Translations under genes and position numbers: made by a program | Part shown: piece after piece, positions 6,067 to 14,089 of the stretch | Position numbering within the stretch: the first letter of the stretch is position 1 | Layout: each line of letters starts with the position of its first letter | IMG/VR virus record: IMGVR_UViG_3300006736_000079 | Coordinates: 1-26,153 of that record | Source: a virus | Reading direction: 5' to 3' (one strand) | Length of the DNA: 26,153 bases | The notes under the pieces: generated by a model | Databases searched by the model: none | What the model saw: only the letters and a program-made list of their open reading frames with translations | What the model was told of the DNA's origin: nothing

Positions 6067-6219
6067 ATGGAAGCTAGGCAACTGAAAATGAACAAATACT
6101 TCAGCCTCAGAACCGCAGAAAGCCCTAGTCGCAACAGCCCCGTGAGGACAACCATCGCCAACTGGGCATTATACTTCCTCCGGTCCAAAGGTGCGCTGGA
6201 TAAATACGAGGTACAGTAG
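6067..6219 (+). CDS. Possible small protein, 50 aa
   Basis: An ATG at 6067, two bases after the phosphoesterase stop, opens a 50-codon frame ending with TAG at 6217-6219. The product is basic, with an N-terminal MEARQLKMNKYF, an Arg/Ser-rich middle and a short amphipathic helix (ANWALYFLRSKGAL). The ribosome-binding site is poor (GGCGAGATGG overlapping the previous gene's end), so coupling to the preceding gene would be needed. I do not recognise it. It is included because it neatly fills the gap, with moderate doubt. Confidence 0.4.
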   Translation: MEARQLKMNKYFSLRTAESPSRNSPVRTTIANWALYFLRSKGALDKYEVQ

Positions 6220-6291
6220 CCTTGAGAGGCTCTACAATCGCCATAGCGAGGACTTTGGCGGCAATGTGGTCTATCGGGCTGGGATGTTGTT

Positions 6292-6594
6292 ATGAACCCC
6301 ACAATTATAATTAAAAAACATGTACAGGGCTATGTGGATGCAGAGGTAGAGGTGCTGGATGTTAAATGGTACAAGGATTCCAGCATCTTTTACCCGCCCA
6401 CCGTCAAGTGTTGCGGGTGTCTGGTTGCTATCGGGGACAAGCCGTGGGCTCTGATGCGGGTATTGGAGGATGGGGGTGAAAAATATAAACGGATATGCAG
6501 TCAATGTGGGAGGCACTTAAAATGGGAAAAGAAGTTCAAGTCCGAATGGCCAATGGGAGAAAGAAGAAAAGGGGGAAGACGAGGATGCGCATAG
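6292..6594 (+). CDS. Zinc-ribbon protein, 100 aa
   Basis: The product carries two Cys-x2-Cys knuckles, C40/C41-x-C43 and C69-x2-C72 (ICSQCGRHL), about 26 residues apart, a standard zinc-ribbon layout. A beta-rich N-terminus precedes it and a very basic tail follows (KKFKSEW, RRKGGRR), which suggests nucleic-acid binding. The ribosome-binding site is weak (CTGGGATG), and the 72-bp gap before it contains two small hairpins (6219-6230 and 6239-6260). Its last bases overlap the start of the next gene at 6585. I cannot assign a specific function. Confidence 0.7.
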   Translation: MNPTIIIKKHVQGYVDAEVEVLDVKWYKDSSIFYPPTVKCCGCLVAIGDKPWALMRVLEDGGEKYKRICSQCGRHLKWEKKFKSEWPMGERRKGGRRGCA

Positions 6595-6938
6595 AACATA
6601 ATGAGGACGAGAAACTGCATTGCCCCATCTGCGATGGTACGCAGCTGGATGGCGGTCAATCTATTGAGAATATTATCACAGAGATATCTTCAACGCGAAC
6701 TAGCATCCTAAAGAAACTTGGGGATATAAACGGGATGCTGTCTCCCTTGAGGAAACGGCACCAGGAAATCATGTCATTGCACCCCAGTTGTGCTGCCTGC
6801 AGCATATTGATTGGGGCAGGGCATGTAGAGCAACATGCCGTGGAATATCAGGAACAGAGTTATTGCCCCAGCTGTGCAGCAGCCGCAGCTAAACGGGACA
6901 AACATGAGGAGGGAACTAAATGCGAAGAATCGGATTAG
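6585..6938 (+). CDS. Small protein with three Cys-x2-Cys knuckles and a coiled coil, 117 aa
   Basis: The start at 6585 is chosen for GGGGGAAG at 6571-6578; the in-frame ATG at 6495 lies inside the previous gene. Knuckles are CPIC at 13-16, CAAC at 69-72 and CPSC at 94-97. Between the first two is a helical segment with a heptad-like pattern (about residues 28-62), so two zinc sites may flank a coiled coil, possibly for dimerisation. The C-terminus is charged. Layouts of this kind occur in small phage regulators and nucleic-acid-binding proteins, but no family can be named. The gene overlaps both neighbours slightly. Confidence 0.7.
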   Translation: MRIEHNEDEKLHCPICDGTQLDGGQSIENIITEISSTRTSILKKLGDINGMLSPLRKRHQEIMSLHPSCAACSILIGAGHVEQHAVEYQEQSYCPSCAAAAAKRDKHEEGTKCEESD

Positions 6939-7207
6939 CAGACCTACAGGAACTGGTGGTGTCGGATGCTGCGGAGACAGCTCTAGAGGCCCAGAGAGCT
7001 TCATCCCGGCGACATGGGATATTGGCATTCGACTGCTTTAATACTATGGTCGTAGGACGGCGAGTGTATTGTCCTGTGGCCGAGGTCAGGCATGGTGGTT
7101 TTCAGGCAGGGGCTGCCGATGGGTCTCTGCCGGATATCAAAGTCCTGAAAGGTTATCGATTCTCAGAGTGCCAGGGTTGCGACCGGTACGATGGAGATGA
7201 CCCGTGA
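6920..7207 (+). CDS. Hypothetical protein, 95 aa, last rightward gene
   Basis: GAGGAGGG just upstream supports the ATG at 6920, which overlaps the end of the preceding gene by 19 nt. I do not recognise the protein. The N-terminal 30 residues are helical (LADLQELVVSDAAETALEAQ). The middle is beta-like with C39 and C51, and the end contains an ECQGC knuckle (C84-x2-C87), so zinc binding is possible. It ends at 7207, five bases before the stop codon of the leftward arm, with no clear terminator between them. Confidence 0.65.
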   Translation: MRRIGLADLQELVVSDAAETALEAQRASSRRHGILAFDCFNTMVVGRRVYCPVAEVRHGGFQAGAADGSLPDIKVLKGYRFSECQGCDRYDGDDP

Positions 7208-7212
7208 AGTCT

Positions 7213-7398
7213 CTAAGGAATAGAACTCCTGCCAATAATACCTTCTACTATCACAGCTGCAAAAATCAGGCACAGCATTGCTAGCACAGCATAGATAAGT
7301 TTATCGTGCCACTTCAGTTTGCTCATTATATGATTGCTGACAAAATGCTCCAGATCAGAGAGCCTTTCCTTGGTGGTGCGATTATCCCTATCTCCCAC
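7213..7398 (-). CDS. Small XhlA-like membrane protein (probable lysis accessory), 61 aa
   Basis: It starts with GTG at 7398, preceded by AAGGGGT. The N-terminal half is a charged, coiled-coil-like helix (KERLSDLEHFVSNHI). It is followed by a basic linker with Trp and a single hydrophobic helix of about 22 residues (LIYAVLAMLCLIFAAVIVEG). This layout of a short amphipathic helix plus one C-terminal membrane helix is that of XhlA-type phage lysis accessory proteins, which pair with holins. It is the last gene of the late arm, next to two other small membrane proteins, which fits. Family assignment is by architecture only. Confidence 0.65.
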   Translation of the reverse strand: MGDRDNRTTKERLSDLEHFVSNHIMSKLKWHDKLIYAVLAMLCLIFAAVIVEGIIGRSSIP

Positions 7399-7409
7399 AA
7401 TACTACCCC

Positions 7410-7571
7410 TTAATCTTTCTCGATCAGCTTATTGCTAACCGCTCCCAGGATGCCAATACACCCTGTAGCTATCTCTATGTATCCCAATTTTACAGAGTAG
7501 AGTGCCAGCCCTACTAATCCTATCACGACTATCAGAACCTGCGGCCTGACACGGGCTATCAATTCCTTCAT
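7410..7571 (-). CDS. Small membrane protein, possible holin, 53 aa
   Basis: The ATG at 7571 follows GGAGGT; longer versions of this frame lie inside the preceding gene and lack a site. A short basic N-terminus (MKELIARVR) precedes a strongly hydrophobic segment (VLIVVIGLVGLALYSV) and then a second, weaker apolar stretch (YIEIATGCIGILGAV), ending in a charged tail. One or two membrane passes are possible. Size, topology and neighbours suggest a holin or holin partner. The start overlaps the end of the upstream gene (ATGA-type, 7568-7571). Confidence 0.6.
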   Translation of the reverse strand: MKELIARVRPQVLIVVIGLVGLALYSVKLGYIEIATGCIGILGAVSNKLIEKD

Positions 7572-7819
7572 AGTAACCTCCACAGAACATAGCCCAGTAT
7601 TGCCAGCACCCCGATTACATTGCCAGCGACAGCACCATAATAATCCTTCCAGCGTCTGTCCTGGGTCCATTCATCCTCTGACCGCTGGTAAACAATAAAC
7701 AGGGCTGTCAGCCCCCACCCCAATACAGGGATAGCTGTCAGTATCCCGATGGGTATATGCAGCAGAACTCTCCCCTGAAAATCTCCTACCTTATCACGAC
7801 TATGTTTTATTATGGCCAT
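7568..7819 (-). CDS. Two-pass membrane protein, possible holin, 83 aa
   Basis: TAGGTGA lies just before the ATG at 7819. There are two apolar segments (LLHIPIGILTAIPVLGWGLT and GAVAGNVIGVLAILGYVL) separated by a charged, Trp-rich loop (QRSEDEWTQDRRWKDYY). The N-terminus is basic. Two membrane helices with a polar loop in a small late gene next to other membrane proteins is typical of phage holins. I do not recognise a specific holin family, and an unrelated membrane role is possible. Confidence 0.65.
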   Translation of the reverse strand: MAIIKHSRDKVGDFQGRVLLHIPIGILTAIPVLGWGLTALFIVYQRSEDEWTQDRRWKDYYGAVAGNVIGVLAILGYVLWRLL

Positions 7820-7827
7820 TGAATCAC

Positions 7828-8043
7828 CTAACTATTTTCGGCTTGCGGTATAACTATATCAGTGACATGACTAACGATTGCTGCCTCCTGGGCAGATGTG
7901 AGAATTATCGGAATGCCCCTCTTGGTTGACTGAGTGGGATATTCGGTGCTTGACATCTCTACCAGTGCAGTCTCTGTAATCCCTATGTCTCCAGTGAGGC
8001 TAACCTCTATTTTAACTTCCACGCTTTTTAACACCTTTGGCAT
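7828..8043 (-). CDS. Hypothetical small protein, 71 aa
   Basis: TAGGAGG upstream of the ATG at 8043 makes this a well-supported gene. The sequence starts with alternating hydrophobic residues (KVLKSVEVKIEVSLTG), suggesting beta strands, and contains no membrane helix or cysteine. The end is acidic. It sits between the tail-fibre gene and the membrane-protein cluster, so it could be a small virion protein or a fibre-associated factor. I do not recognise it. Confidence 0.65.
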   Translation of the reverse strand: MPKVLKSVEVKIEVSLTGDIGITETALVEMSSTEYPTQSTKRGIPIILTSAQEAAIVSHVTDIVIPQAENS

Positions 8044-8052
8044 AACAACCTC

Positions 8053-10752
8053 CTAACTAATTAGCAATCCTCTTTCCTCTAGCCTGTCAGCTACCTGCGG
8101 GAACTCGTCAACTATTACACCAATCAGGTTATCTATTCTGTTACGGTTCTGCTTGACACCGCCCCAACCCAAATAAATACCATTCTGGATGTTTAACATA
8201 TAGCCTGACCCTGTATCCTTTCTACTCATAACCCCAGCATCGCACAACGCACTAAAATCATTTTCCTTTACGCACATCAGGCTGAAATCATCGTAATCAT
8301 CGAACTCGCTAAATGCCCCGTCTGCCCCTAACGCACCTGCTCCCGATAGCGTCATCGCCGTGTTATCACTACCGGACAGGTGGTTGTGGAACTCCATTTT
8401 CCCGGCGTGGCTTCCATCTGTTGCATCTTCGATCTGGAGGCGAATCTCAGAGTATTCAACATCATTGAGTGCTGGGTGTTCGGTCTTGCCCTTTCCCATT
8501 ACCGACAGCAAGCTGTCGCCACCTGCCGGAGAGGCTGAATTAACATAAGCGAACAACCGGAACGCTCCTGCGCCATCGTGAGTATTCTGGAGTTTCAACC
8601 CTCTCCACTCTGCCGTAGTTGCAATATTGAAATCCCCTGAACCGGCATCAAAATTCTGGTTGTTCGTAGTTACCGTGCCGTCAAGGGTCACTGATGAAAT
8701 AGTCCCGGAGTCGATGTCCACATTAGTCATATTCTGGGAGTTGAAATTGATAGCTCCGCCAGCAGTCCACGCTGGCAGCGTCCAAGTGCCACTGGCTGTC
8801 CATGTGCCCTTCCCAACGCAGGCATTCAGGGTAGTACCACTATCCCACTCGCCTGATGTTAGGGTAGCTGTGCCATCTGAGAACGTAGTCGCAGTAACAA
8901 TAACACCTGCACCGGATGTAATGGTAAGATTGGTGTCATTGCCCTCTATCTTCTCGCCTGTTCCGAAAGTAATGCCGATATTGGCAGGAATAACAATGTC
9001 GGTGCTGGCCGTTAGATTGATAGCACCGCCACTATTAATAGTCATATCAGTGTTATCACTCTCTATCTTTTCAGCACCATCTCCGAAATGTAATCCAATA
9101 TTCACTGGCAGTACCACATCTGATGCGGCTGTTAATAATATCTCGCCACCCGAGTTAATGGTAAGGTCAGTATTATCTGATTCTATTTTTTCTGCACCGT
9201 CCCCGAAATGTAAACCTACATTAACAGGTAACACTACATCGGCACCGGCACTCAGCAGTATTTCGTTACCGGACGCTATCGTTAGGTCTGTACCGTCACT
9301 TTCAATATACTCACCGCCAGCGTCATAGAAGAAACTCTTGCCGAGTATCATGGTGTCAGTACCGGAACTCTGACTGGTCAGGGTAATGAAGGTCGTGCCG
9401 GATAACCCGCCTGACTTCAGAAGTAACGTAGTCCCGGCACCATCAACCGCTGCCAGTATGCTGCCATCAGTGAATGTCATATCACCAACGCCAGTGAAAG
9501 CCTGATCTCCACCTGCCACAGCACCAGCTAATGTGGTTGCTCCTAAAGTGCTGACGAAGCTTCCGCCTGTCATTGTTAGGGTATTTGACGAATGCGTTAG
9601 GACAACATCGCCAGCGTTGAAATTGATGGTTGCCCCGCTTGTGACAAGTAAAAGATCACTGGCACCGGCAATATCCTTTGCGACTCCTATGCCGCCATCG
9701 GTATGAATTGAACCGGTCGTACCACTAGTGGAATCTGTGGTATCATCGACTGAAACAGCCCCAGAGATAGTGAAAGCTGCGGTGAAGGTCATTACATTCC
9801 CTGCGGTGCTGGTGTTAATAACAGCCACATCAGCACTTCCGTCCGTGATACTCAAAGCATCAGCCAGGCCATTGACCAATACGATATCATTTGTTCCGGT
9901 TGTTCCTGTGAAATTCAAATCTGAATTGGCAGGAAGAACAAGCCCGCTCGCAGTAATGGATGCCTCGGCATTTCCAGCGATCTTAAACTGAAGCGTAGTT
10001 CCGCCAACAACATCTATATAGGCTGTAGTGCCATCGTGATTACCGATAGCCATGTAATCAGTTATTGGCGTAGTATTGGAGTGGATTGCCAGCTCTGGAT
10101 GTGTCCCTGCACTTCTGGCCCAGTCAGTAGCGACTGCACCAGCATCAGTAATATGAATTTGCTGGCTTGTATTCCCAACGCCTATTACAAAAGCGTGATT
10201 ACTGGCATCGCCAGTAGACCATCGCATTACCGCATCAGCACTGGCTCCCCAAGCCAGGTCAACAGCATCATTTACAGGGGCATTGGCTATAAATGCCCGT
10301 CTGTCCGTGATGGTAAAATTACTTGAGTTTGTTTCCCCGGCAGGTATGTATACCTCTGCTAGTAGTACATCGTCATCAGCCCCTATATCTGGTAGGGCGG
10401 GAGATGTCATAAGGCGAGGGGTTGTCTCGCTGGACGGTGTAGATAATGTCGGGTTGGTAATGGCAGCAGCCGTGCCAGCCACTACAGCCAGAGCCCCTGC
10501 TGACTGATCCCAAATAACAAGGTCTCGCCGCGGATTGGTAGCATTAGCTGTTCCGTGGGTAACATCAGCTCCACTTACCGCCTGTATTGAGCCGTCAAAT
10601 ACCACCGCTACTGCTACGCTGGTATTCATAGTCCCGGCAGATGCTGTGACAGCCCCACCGGATACCACTCCTATACCCATCGCCGCAGCTATTCGCGAAC
10701 CTTCCATAGCATGGAAATGTTTTTCATCGCTTATTGCTTTTGCTTGTGCCAT
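8053..10752 (-). CDS. Tail fibre or receptor-binding protein with 40-aa repeats, 899 aa
   Basis: AAGGAG precedes the ATG at 10752. The protein is long, Gly/Ser/Thr-rich, and composed of short alternating beta-strand motifs ending in polar turns, as in beta-helical phage fibres. Three near-tandem 40-residue units (positions 8941-9300) repeat the pattern EKIESDNTDLTINSGG followed by VVLPVNIGLHFG. The N-terminal 150 residues look like a virion-attachment part. The C-terminal 200 residues contain more complex sequence (EWRGLKLQNTHDGAGAFRLF onwards) and probably the receptor-binding tip. No catalytic or intramolecular-chaperone motif is evident. It is the last large gene before the lysis cluster, as is common for fibre genes. 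Confidence 0.8.
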   Translation of the reverse strand: MAQAKAISDEKHFHAMEGSRIAAAMGIGVVSGGAVTASAGTMNTSVAVAVVFDGSIQAVSGADVTHGTANATNPRRDLVIWDQSAGALAVVAGTAAAITNPTLSTPSSETTPRLMTSPALPDIGADDDVLLAEVYIPAGETNSSNFTITDRRAFIANAPVNDAVDLAWGASADAVMRWSTGDASNHAFVIGVGNTSQQIHITDAGAVATDWARSAGTHPELAIHSNTTPITDYMAIGNHDGTTAYIDVVGGTTLQFKIAGNAEASITASGLVLPANSDLNFTGTTGTNDIVLVNGLADALSITDGSADVAVINTSTAGNVMTFTAAFTISGAVSVDDTTDSTSGTTGSIHTDGGIGVAKDIAGASDLLLVTSGATINFNAGDVVLTHSSNTLTMTGGSFVSTLGATTLAGAVAGGDQAFTGVGDMTFTDGSILAAVDGAGTTLLLKSGGLSGTTFITLTSQSSGTDTMILGKSFFYDAGGEYIESDGTDLTIASGNEILLSAGADVVLPVNVGLHFGDGAEKIESDNTDLTINSGGEILLTAASDVVLPVNIGLHFGDGAEKIESDNTDMTINSGGAINLTASTDIVIPANIGITFGTGEKIEGNDTNLTITSGAGVIVTATTFSDGTATLTSGEWDSGTTLNACVGKGTWTASGTWTLPAWTAGGAINFNSQNMTNVDIDSGTISSVTLDGTVTTNNQNFDAGSGDFNIATTAEWRGLKLQNTHDGAGAFRLFAYVNSASPAGGDSLLSVMGKGKTEHPALNDVEYSEIRLQIEDATDGSHAGKMEFHNHLSGSDNTAMTLSGAGALGADGAFSEFDDYDDFSLMCVKENDFSALCDAGVMSRKDTGSGYMLNIQNGIYLGWGGVKQNRNRIDNLIGVIVDEFPQVADRLEERGLLIS
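8941..9300 (-). repeat. Three 120-bp repeats inside the tail-fibre gene
   Basis: Units 8941-9060, 9061-9180 and 9181-9300 each encode 40 residues with the same order of motifs (SDxTDxTIxSG, then xVLPVN-type, then GLHFG-type). The two units on the right side are the most alike. Nucleotide divergence is clear, so they are older duplications kept by structure, presumably successive coils of a beta-helix. Confidence 0.75.
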
Positions 10753-10763
10753 AGTATAACTCC

Positions 10764-12737
10764 TTAAGAAACACCTATTGGTGCCTCTAAAAACCTTAAA
10801 TGTACCCCTTCTGTAATGACACCGCCCTTCTGTGTTATCTTAACAGTCTCTGGAGTAGGTGACAGAACATCAGCGTACAGAGCCTTCTCTGTCAGGAAGT
10901 CCCATATCTTGACAGGGTAGTTTAGAGACTGCAACTCGAACAGCCGAGCATATAAATGCTGGGATGACACCTTGCTGATGGAGCCACCGGACATCTTCTG
11001 GGCTCCTGATGTCCTGATATGTAAATCTATTACACTCAGCTCGTCAGTTTCCAGCCTGGCCTTGATATTGACACCAGTTACTGTGGGCTGTGTTACAGTT
11101 GTAGGCCCACCGTAGGTTGCCGAGCCATAGGCCATAGTTCCGTAAGCGGCAGCACTCCGAACAGACGCAAGTCCATTCAGGGTCAGCCTTAACCTGACCC
11201 CGAACCCTGACACGTCCTTGGCAAACTCCTTGTCTTGCCGGGGAGACTCGCTGTAGGTAGCCAGAGATGTCCAGTCAGTATCCTCATCAAGCTTGTATTC
11301 CGCATCTACCGTGGTAGTATCACTGAGATTCTTGCTTTGAATCTGTAGTTTGAAAAATGCCTTCCTCACCAAGTCCAGGTCTTTAGTATTTTTCGACAAC
11401 TCGATCTTGCTGAACGGGTTGAGGAGATAGTTCCCGTCATCTTCTATTTCACTATAGTTTTTTGGTAACACTATATAGTATATCGCCGGTGTACCACTGA
11501 GTTCTCCCGCTATCCAGAGTTCAGGGTTGCTGGTAACGCCCGGAGAGAATACACGCATATGTCGCACATCATCCAGTTCTATCTGGGCAATAGCCCCATG
11601 CCATCTGTAATCTGTATCTCCGTCTACATCCTCCAATCTCACCTTTAACAGCTTGGTACTTTCTCCGCTAAGAGGTTCTGTGCAAACATATAACCATTCT
11701 GCATCCCCTGCCATAGCCATTGGCCTGCCTGTATGCCCCCTAGCATCCCTTGCATATAATGCAGGCGATATGAGAACCGGCCCCCCGGTGGTGGTAAATA
11801 CATGAAATCCGGCGTTGCCCATAGGATAGTACAGGGCACCCTGCCATTCCAGCATAGGCTTGTAGTTGTTGGTGGAAATATAAGGTGCCTTGTACAGCTG
11901 CCGGGCACTTCCCGATGTATCTATTATCCACATGCCGTTAGCCTTTCCAAAATACCATTCACCCTCATAGGGTTCAGCCCAGTTAACATTGTAGGCACTG
12001 CTGCCAATAGTGTTACTGTCCCCACCTATAAACTCAGCAACACTCCAGACAGGGGTGCTACTTGACGGGTCTATAGATACCCTGAACTCGTTAGGGTTTA
12101 TAATCTTGCCAAGGTAATGATCACGGACAGTAAATAAATCTGCCTTGCTGTCTGTATGAGATGCCTCTGTAAACGTGGACATGTCAGAACTAAAATAGAA
12201 TTTATTGCTGCCGCCCAAGGCTATATACACCTTGTCCAGCACCGCTACATCCGTGATAGTCTGGCCTGCCCCGGCCCATACCTCCGTGATAGTCCCTGAT
12301 GTCAGGCTGTATATCTTTTCCCCTGCTGCCACATAGTTAACCCCGCTGGCACTTTCAAATATCCTGACGGGAGTTCCGTCCAGCGTGGCACCGGTAGCCT
12401 GTTGCACCCTCGGCCCCGGTATAATCTTGTTCAGGGCACTGGCATCGCAGTTGTCAGCCTTCAGGTATCTCTGCCAGTTACTCCCAATAGTCCTGTCTCT
12501 GCCCATGCCCTTGCGCCAGTCTGTCTGGGGCATATTAATCTCTTGTTCGGGCGGTAGGGATGTCCAGTTGATATCCCCTGTCTGCAACTGGGGTACTAGG
12601 GTGGCACCCTGTCCCCGATAATACTTGGGAGACTTGGACTCCTCGTCATAAATTATCTGGAAGCCTATATCTTCGGCACCGAAGTCATCAGTCTCCGGAA
12701 ACTCTATTGTAAACTGTGCGTTAGCTAATCTTGCCAT
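10764..12737 (-). CDS. Probable tail or nozzle structural protein with beta-propeller-like repeats, 657 aa
   Basis: The N-terminal 100 residues form a distinct segment rich in acidic and aromatic residues (IEFPETDDFGAEDIGFQIIY; later TDWRKGMGRDRTIG). From about residue 110 to 430 the sequence repeats short strand motifs of the type VYIALGGSNKFYFSS, EWYFGKANGMWIID and ALYYPMGNAGFHVFT, resembling blades of a beta-propeller. The C-terminal 200 residues are beta-rich. In short-tailed phages such as T7, the nozzle protein contains a beta-propeller and its gene follows the adaptor gene. The same order here (439-aa protein, this protein, fibre) supports a tail-tip role, by inference only. The ribosome-binding site is weak. 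Confidence 0.6.
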   Translation of the reverse strand: MARLANAQFTIEFPETDDFGAEDIGFQIIYDEESKSPKYYRGQGATLVPQLQTGDINWTSLPPEQEINMPQTDWRKGMGRDRTIGSNWQRYLKADNCDASALNKIIPGPRVQQATGATLDGTPVRIFESASGVNYVAAGEKIYSLTSGTITEVWAGAGQTITDVAVLDKVYIALGGSNKFYFSSDMSTFTEASHTDSKADLFTVRDHYLGKIINPNEFRVSIDPSSSTPVWSVAEFIGGDSNTIGSSAYNVNWAEPYEGEWYFGKANGMWIIDTSGSARQLYKAPYISTNNYKPMLEWQGALYYPMGNAGFHVFTTTGGPVLISPALYARDARGHTGRPMAMAGDAEWLYVCTEPLSGESTKLLKVRLEDVDGDTDYRWHGAIAQIELDDVRHMRVFSPGVTSNPELWIAGELSGTPAIYYIVLPKNYSEIEDDGNYLLNPFSKIELSKNTKDLDLVRKAFFKLQIQSKNLSDTTTVDAEYKLDEDTDWTSLATYSESPRQDKEFAKDVSGFGVRLRLTLNGLASVRSAAAYGTMAYGSATYGGPTTVTQPTVTGVNIKARLETDELSVIDLHIRTSGAQKMSGGSISKVSSQHLYARLFELQSLNYPVKIWDFLTEKALYADVLSPTPETVKITQKGGVITEGVHLRFLEAPIGVS

Positions 12738-12761
12738 AATCTTTTACCGGGAATGATAATG

Positions 12762-14081
12762 TTATTCAGTGTATGTCCAGCCGTGGCTCATTTCTGTTCT
12801 CTGCGGTAATGCTACCCTTACTCTCCTCTTCCTCTCTGCTGCTATTGCCAGCCAGTCGTTTCTGTCCTTCTCATATTCTTCGCGTTCTGAGCCCACAGAC
12901 TGAAACATCCTGACTTGGGATAAGTCTGCCAATACAAGAGCATATAAATAATCCAGCATGGTCTCATCAGCCTCTACTGTTGAGGTAGGGCTGTTAGCCG
13001 ACAAGTCGGCAGCTATCAATCCTTTCCCTATCATACGGAGTCGCCTGTTCGCCGGAAGAGCATATGGGAAATACACCTCATGCCCTTCTGTCTGATAGTT
13101 CCAGTTCCTCAGCTGTGTCCAGCGTTTCATGTCGGCTAGGGTTTCGTCAGGATTGGTAGTAATGCTTTGTATGTTGTCAACATTAATAACCATAGCACCC
13201 AAGTCTGTAACATACTTGATTCCAACTGATATTATGGCATCCCTGCTAGTGGTAGCACCCGCATAGGATACTTCCACAACTTCCCACTTCCCGGCTACAA
13301 GAGCCGGTACATCAAGGGTTTCTGTGGCACTTGCACCGTTGGCAGTCTCGGATAATATAAGCTGCAAGTCCCCTGCCGTTGTCGCAATGTCCGACTTGAT
13401 AGAAAATCGAACCCCTATATGGTCAGATAAATCCATGCTGCTTACGTTGTCGGTTGCCAGTATATCACCGGCACTGGCAGCACTGGTCACCGTTATCTTG
13501 ACACTGCCATTGCCCCATTGGAAGTCTCGATTGTCCAGTGCCACTGTAACTCCCGTGCCTGTGCTTTCATCCCATGCATTGTCGCACTTATGTATCTCCT
13601 GATATGAAAATGTTCCGTTCTCTATCCAGATTTGATGAGGGTTGTTGATAATGGTGGATTTCACAGGGTATCTGTGCGTATTGTCCCTTGTCACTACCTG
13701 CGTGTCCGTTATTACCTGATGTATATCCTTCACCCTGACTCGCCACTCATTAATCTTGGCAGTAATGTCTGCAACTTTAAACGGGTGTATGGCATAGGTA
13801 ACACTGGAAGCTATCAGGTCGTCCCACGCTCTCCTGACAGTAACCGTGCTGGCAGCACCATTCTCGTTGAATCCGCTGATTTCCCGCTCATTACCATCTT
13901 CGTCACCAGACGTTGGCCGGGCAAATTTACCGAGTATTCGCCTGTCCTGATCTTCAAAGTCGGCCAAGGTGCTATCCATAAAGGTGGTGGTAGTTCCTGT
14001 GTTGGTAGTTGTACCTGATATAAAACCGCCTATCTCCTCTGATATCCTCTGCCATAATGCCGCTAGCGTTGGTGTTGCCAT
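12762..14081 (-). CDS. Putative head-tail adaptor with an inserted beta-sandwich, 439 aa
   Basis: AGGAGA precedes the ATG at 14081. Two helical parts, residues about 1-120 (LAALWQRISEEIGGF; ADITAKINEWRVRVKDIHQV) and about 350-425 (ETMLDYLYALVLADLSQVRM; EYEKDRNDWLAIAAERKRR), bracket a Gly/Ser/Thr-rich middle. That middle resembles a carbohydrate-binding-module-type beta-sandwich (WGNGSVKITVTSAASAGDIL, followed by paired strands). Helical ends resembling a ring-forming connector, plus the location upstream of the beta-propeller protein, suggest a head-tail adaptor whose inserted domain decorates the tail. I have no family match, so the name is an inference from layout. Confidence 0.5.
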   Translation of the reverse strand: MATPTLAALWQRISEEIGGFISGTTTNTGTTTTFMDSTLADFEDQDRRILGKFARPTSGDEDGNEREISGFNENGAASTVTVRRAWDDLIASSVTYAIHPFKVADITAKINEWRVRVKDIHQVITDTQVVTRDNTHRYPVKSTIINNPHQIWIENGTFSYQEIHKCDNAWDESTGTGVTVALDNRDFQWGNGSVKITVTSAASAGDILATDNVSSMDLSDHIGVRFSIKSDIATTAGDLQLILSETANGASATETLDVPALVAGKWEVVEVSYAGATTSRDAIISVGIKYVTDLGAMVINVDNIQSITTNPDETLADMKRWTQLRNWNYQTEGHEVYFPYALPANRRLRMIGKGLIAADLSANSPTSTVEADETMLDYLYALVLADLSQVRMFQSVGSEREEYEKDRNDWLAIAAERKRRVRVALPQRTEMSHGWTYTE

Positions 14082-14089
14082 AATATCTC

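Noticed and set aside
6222-6314. TTG-started 30-aa frame with a hydrophobic middle between 6219 and 6292
   Set aside because: Rare start, weak ribosome-binding site, no proper lipobox, and it overlaps the next gene; the evidence is too thin.
8627-9328. 233-aa rightward ORF opposite the tail-fibre gene
   Set aside because: This is a shadow of the repetitive Gly/Ser/Thr-rich fibre gene; no ribosome-binding site and low-complexity product.
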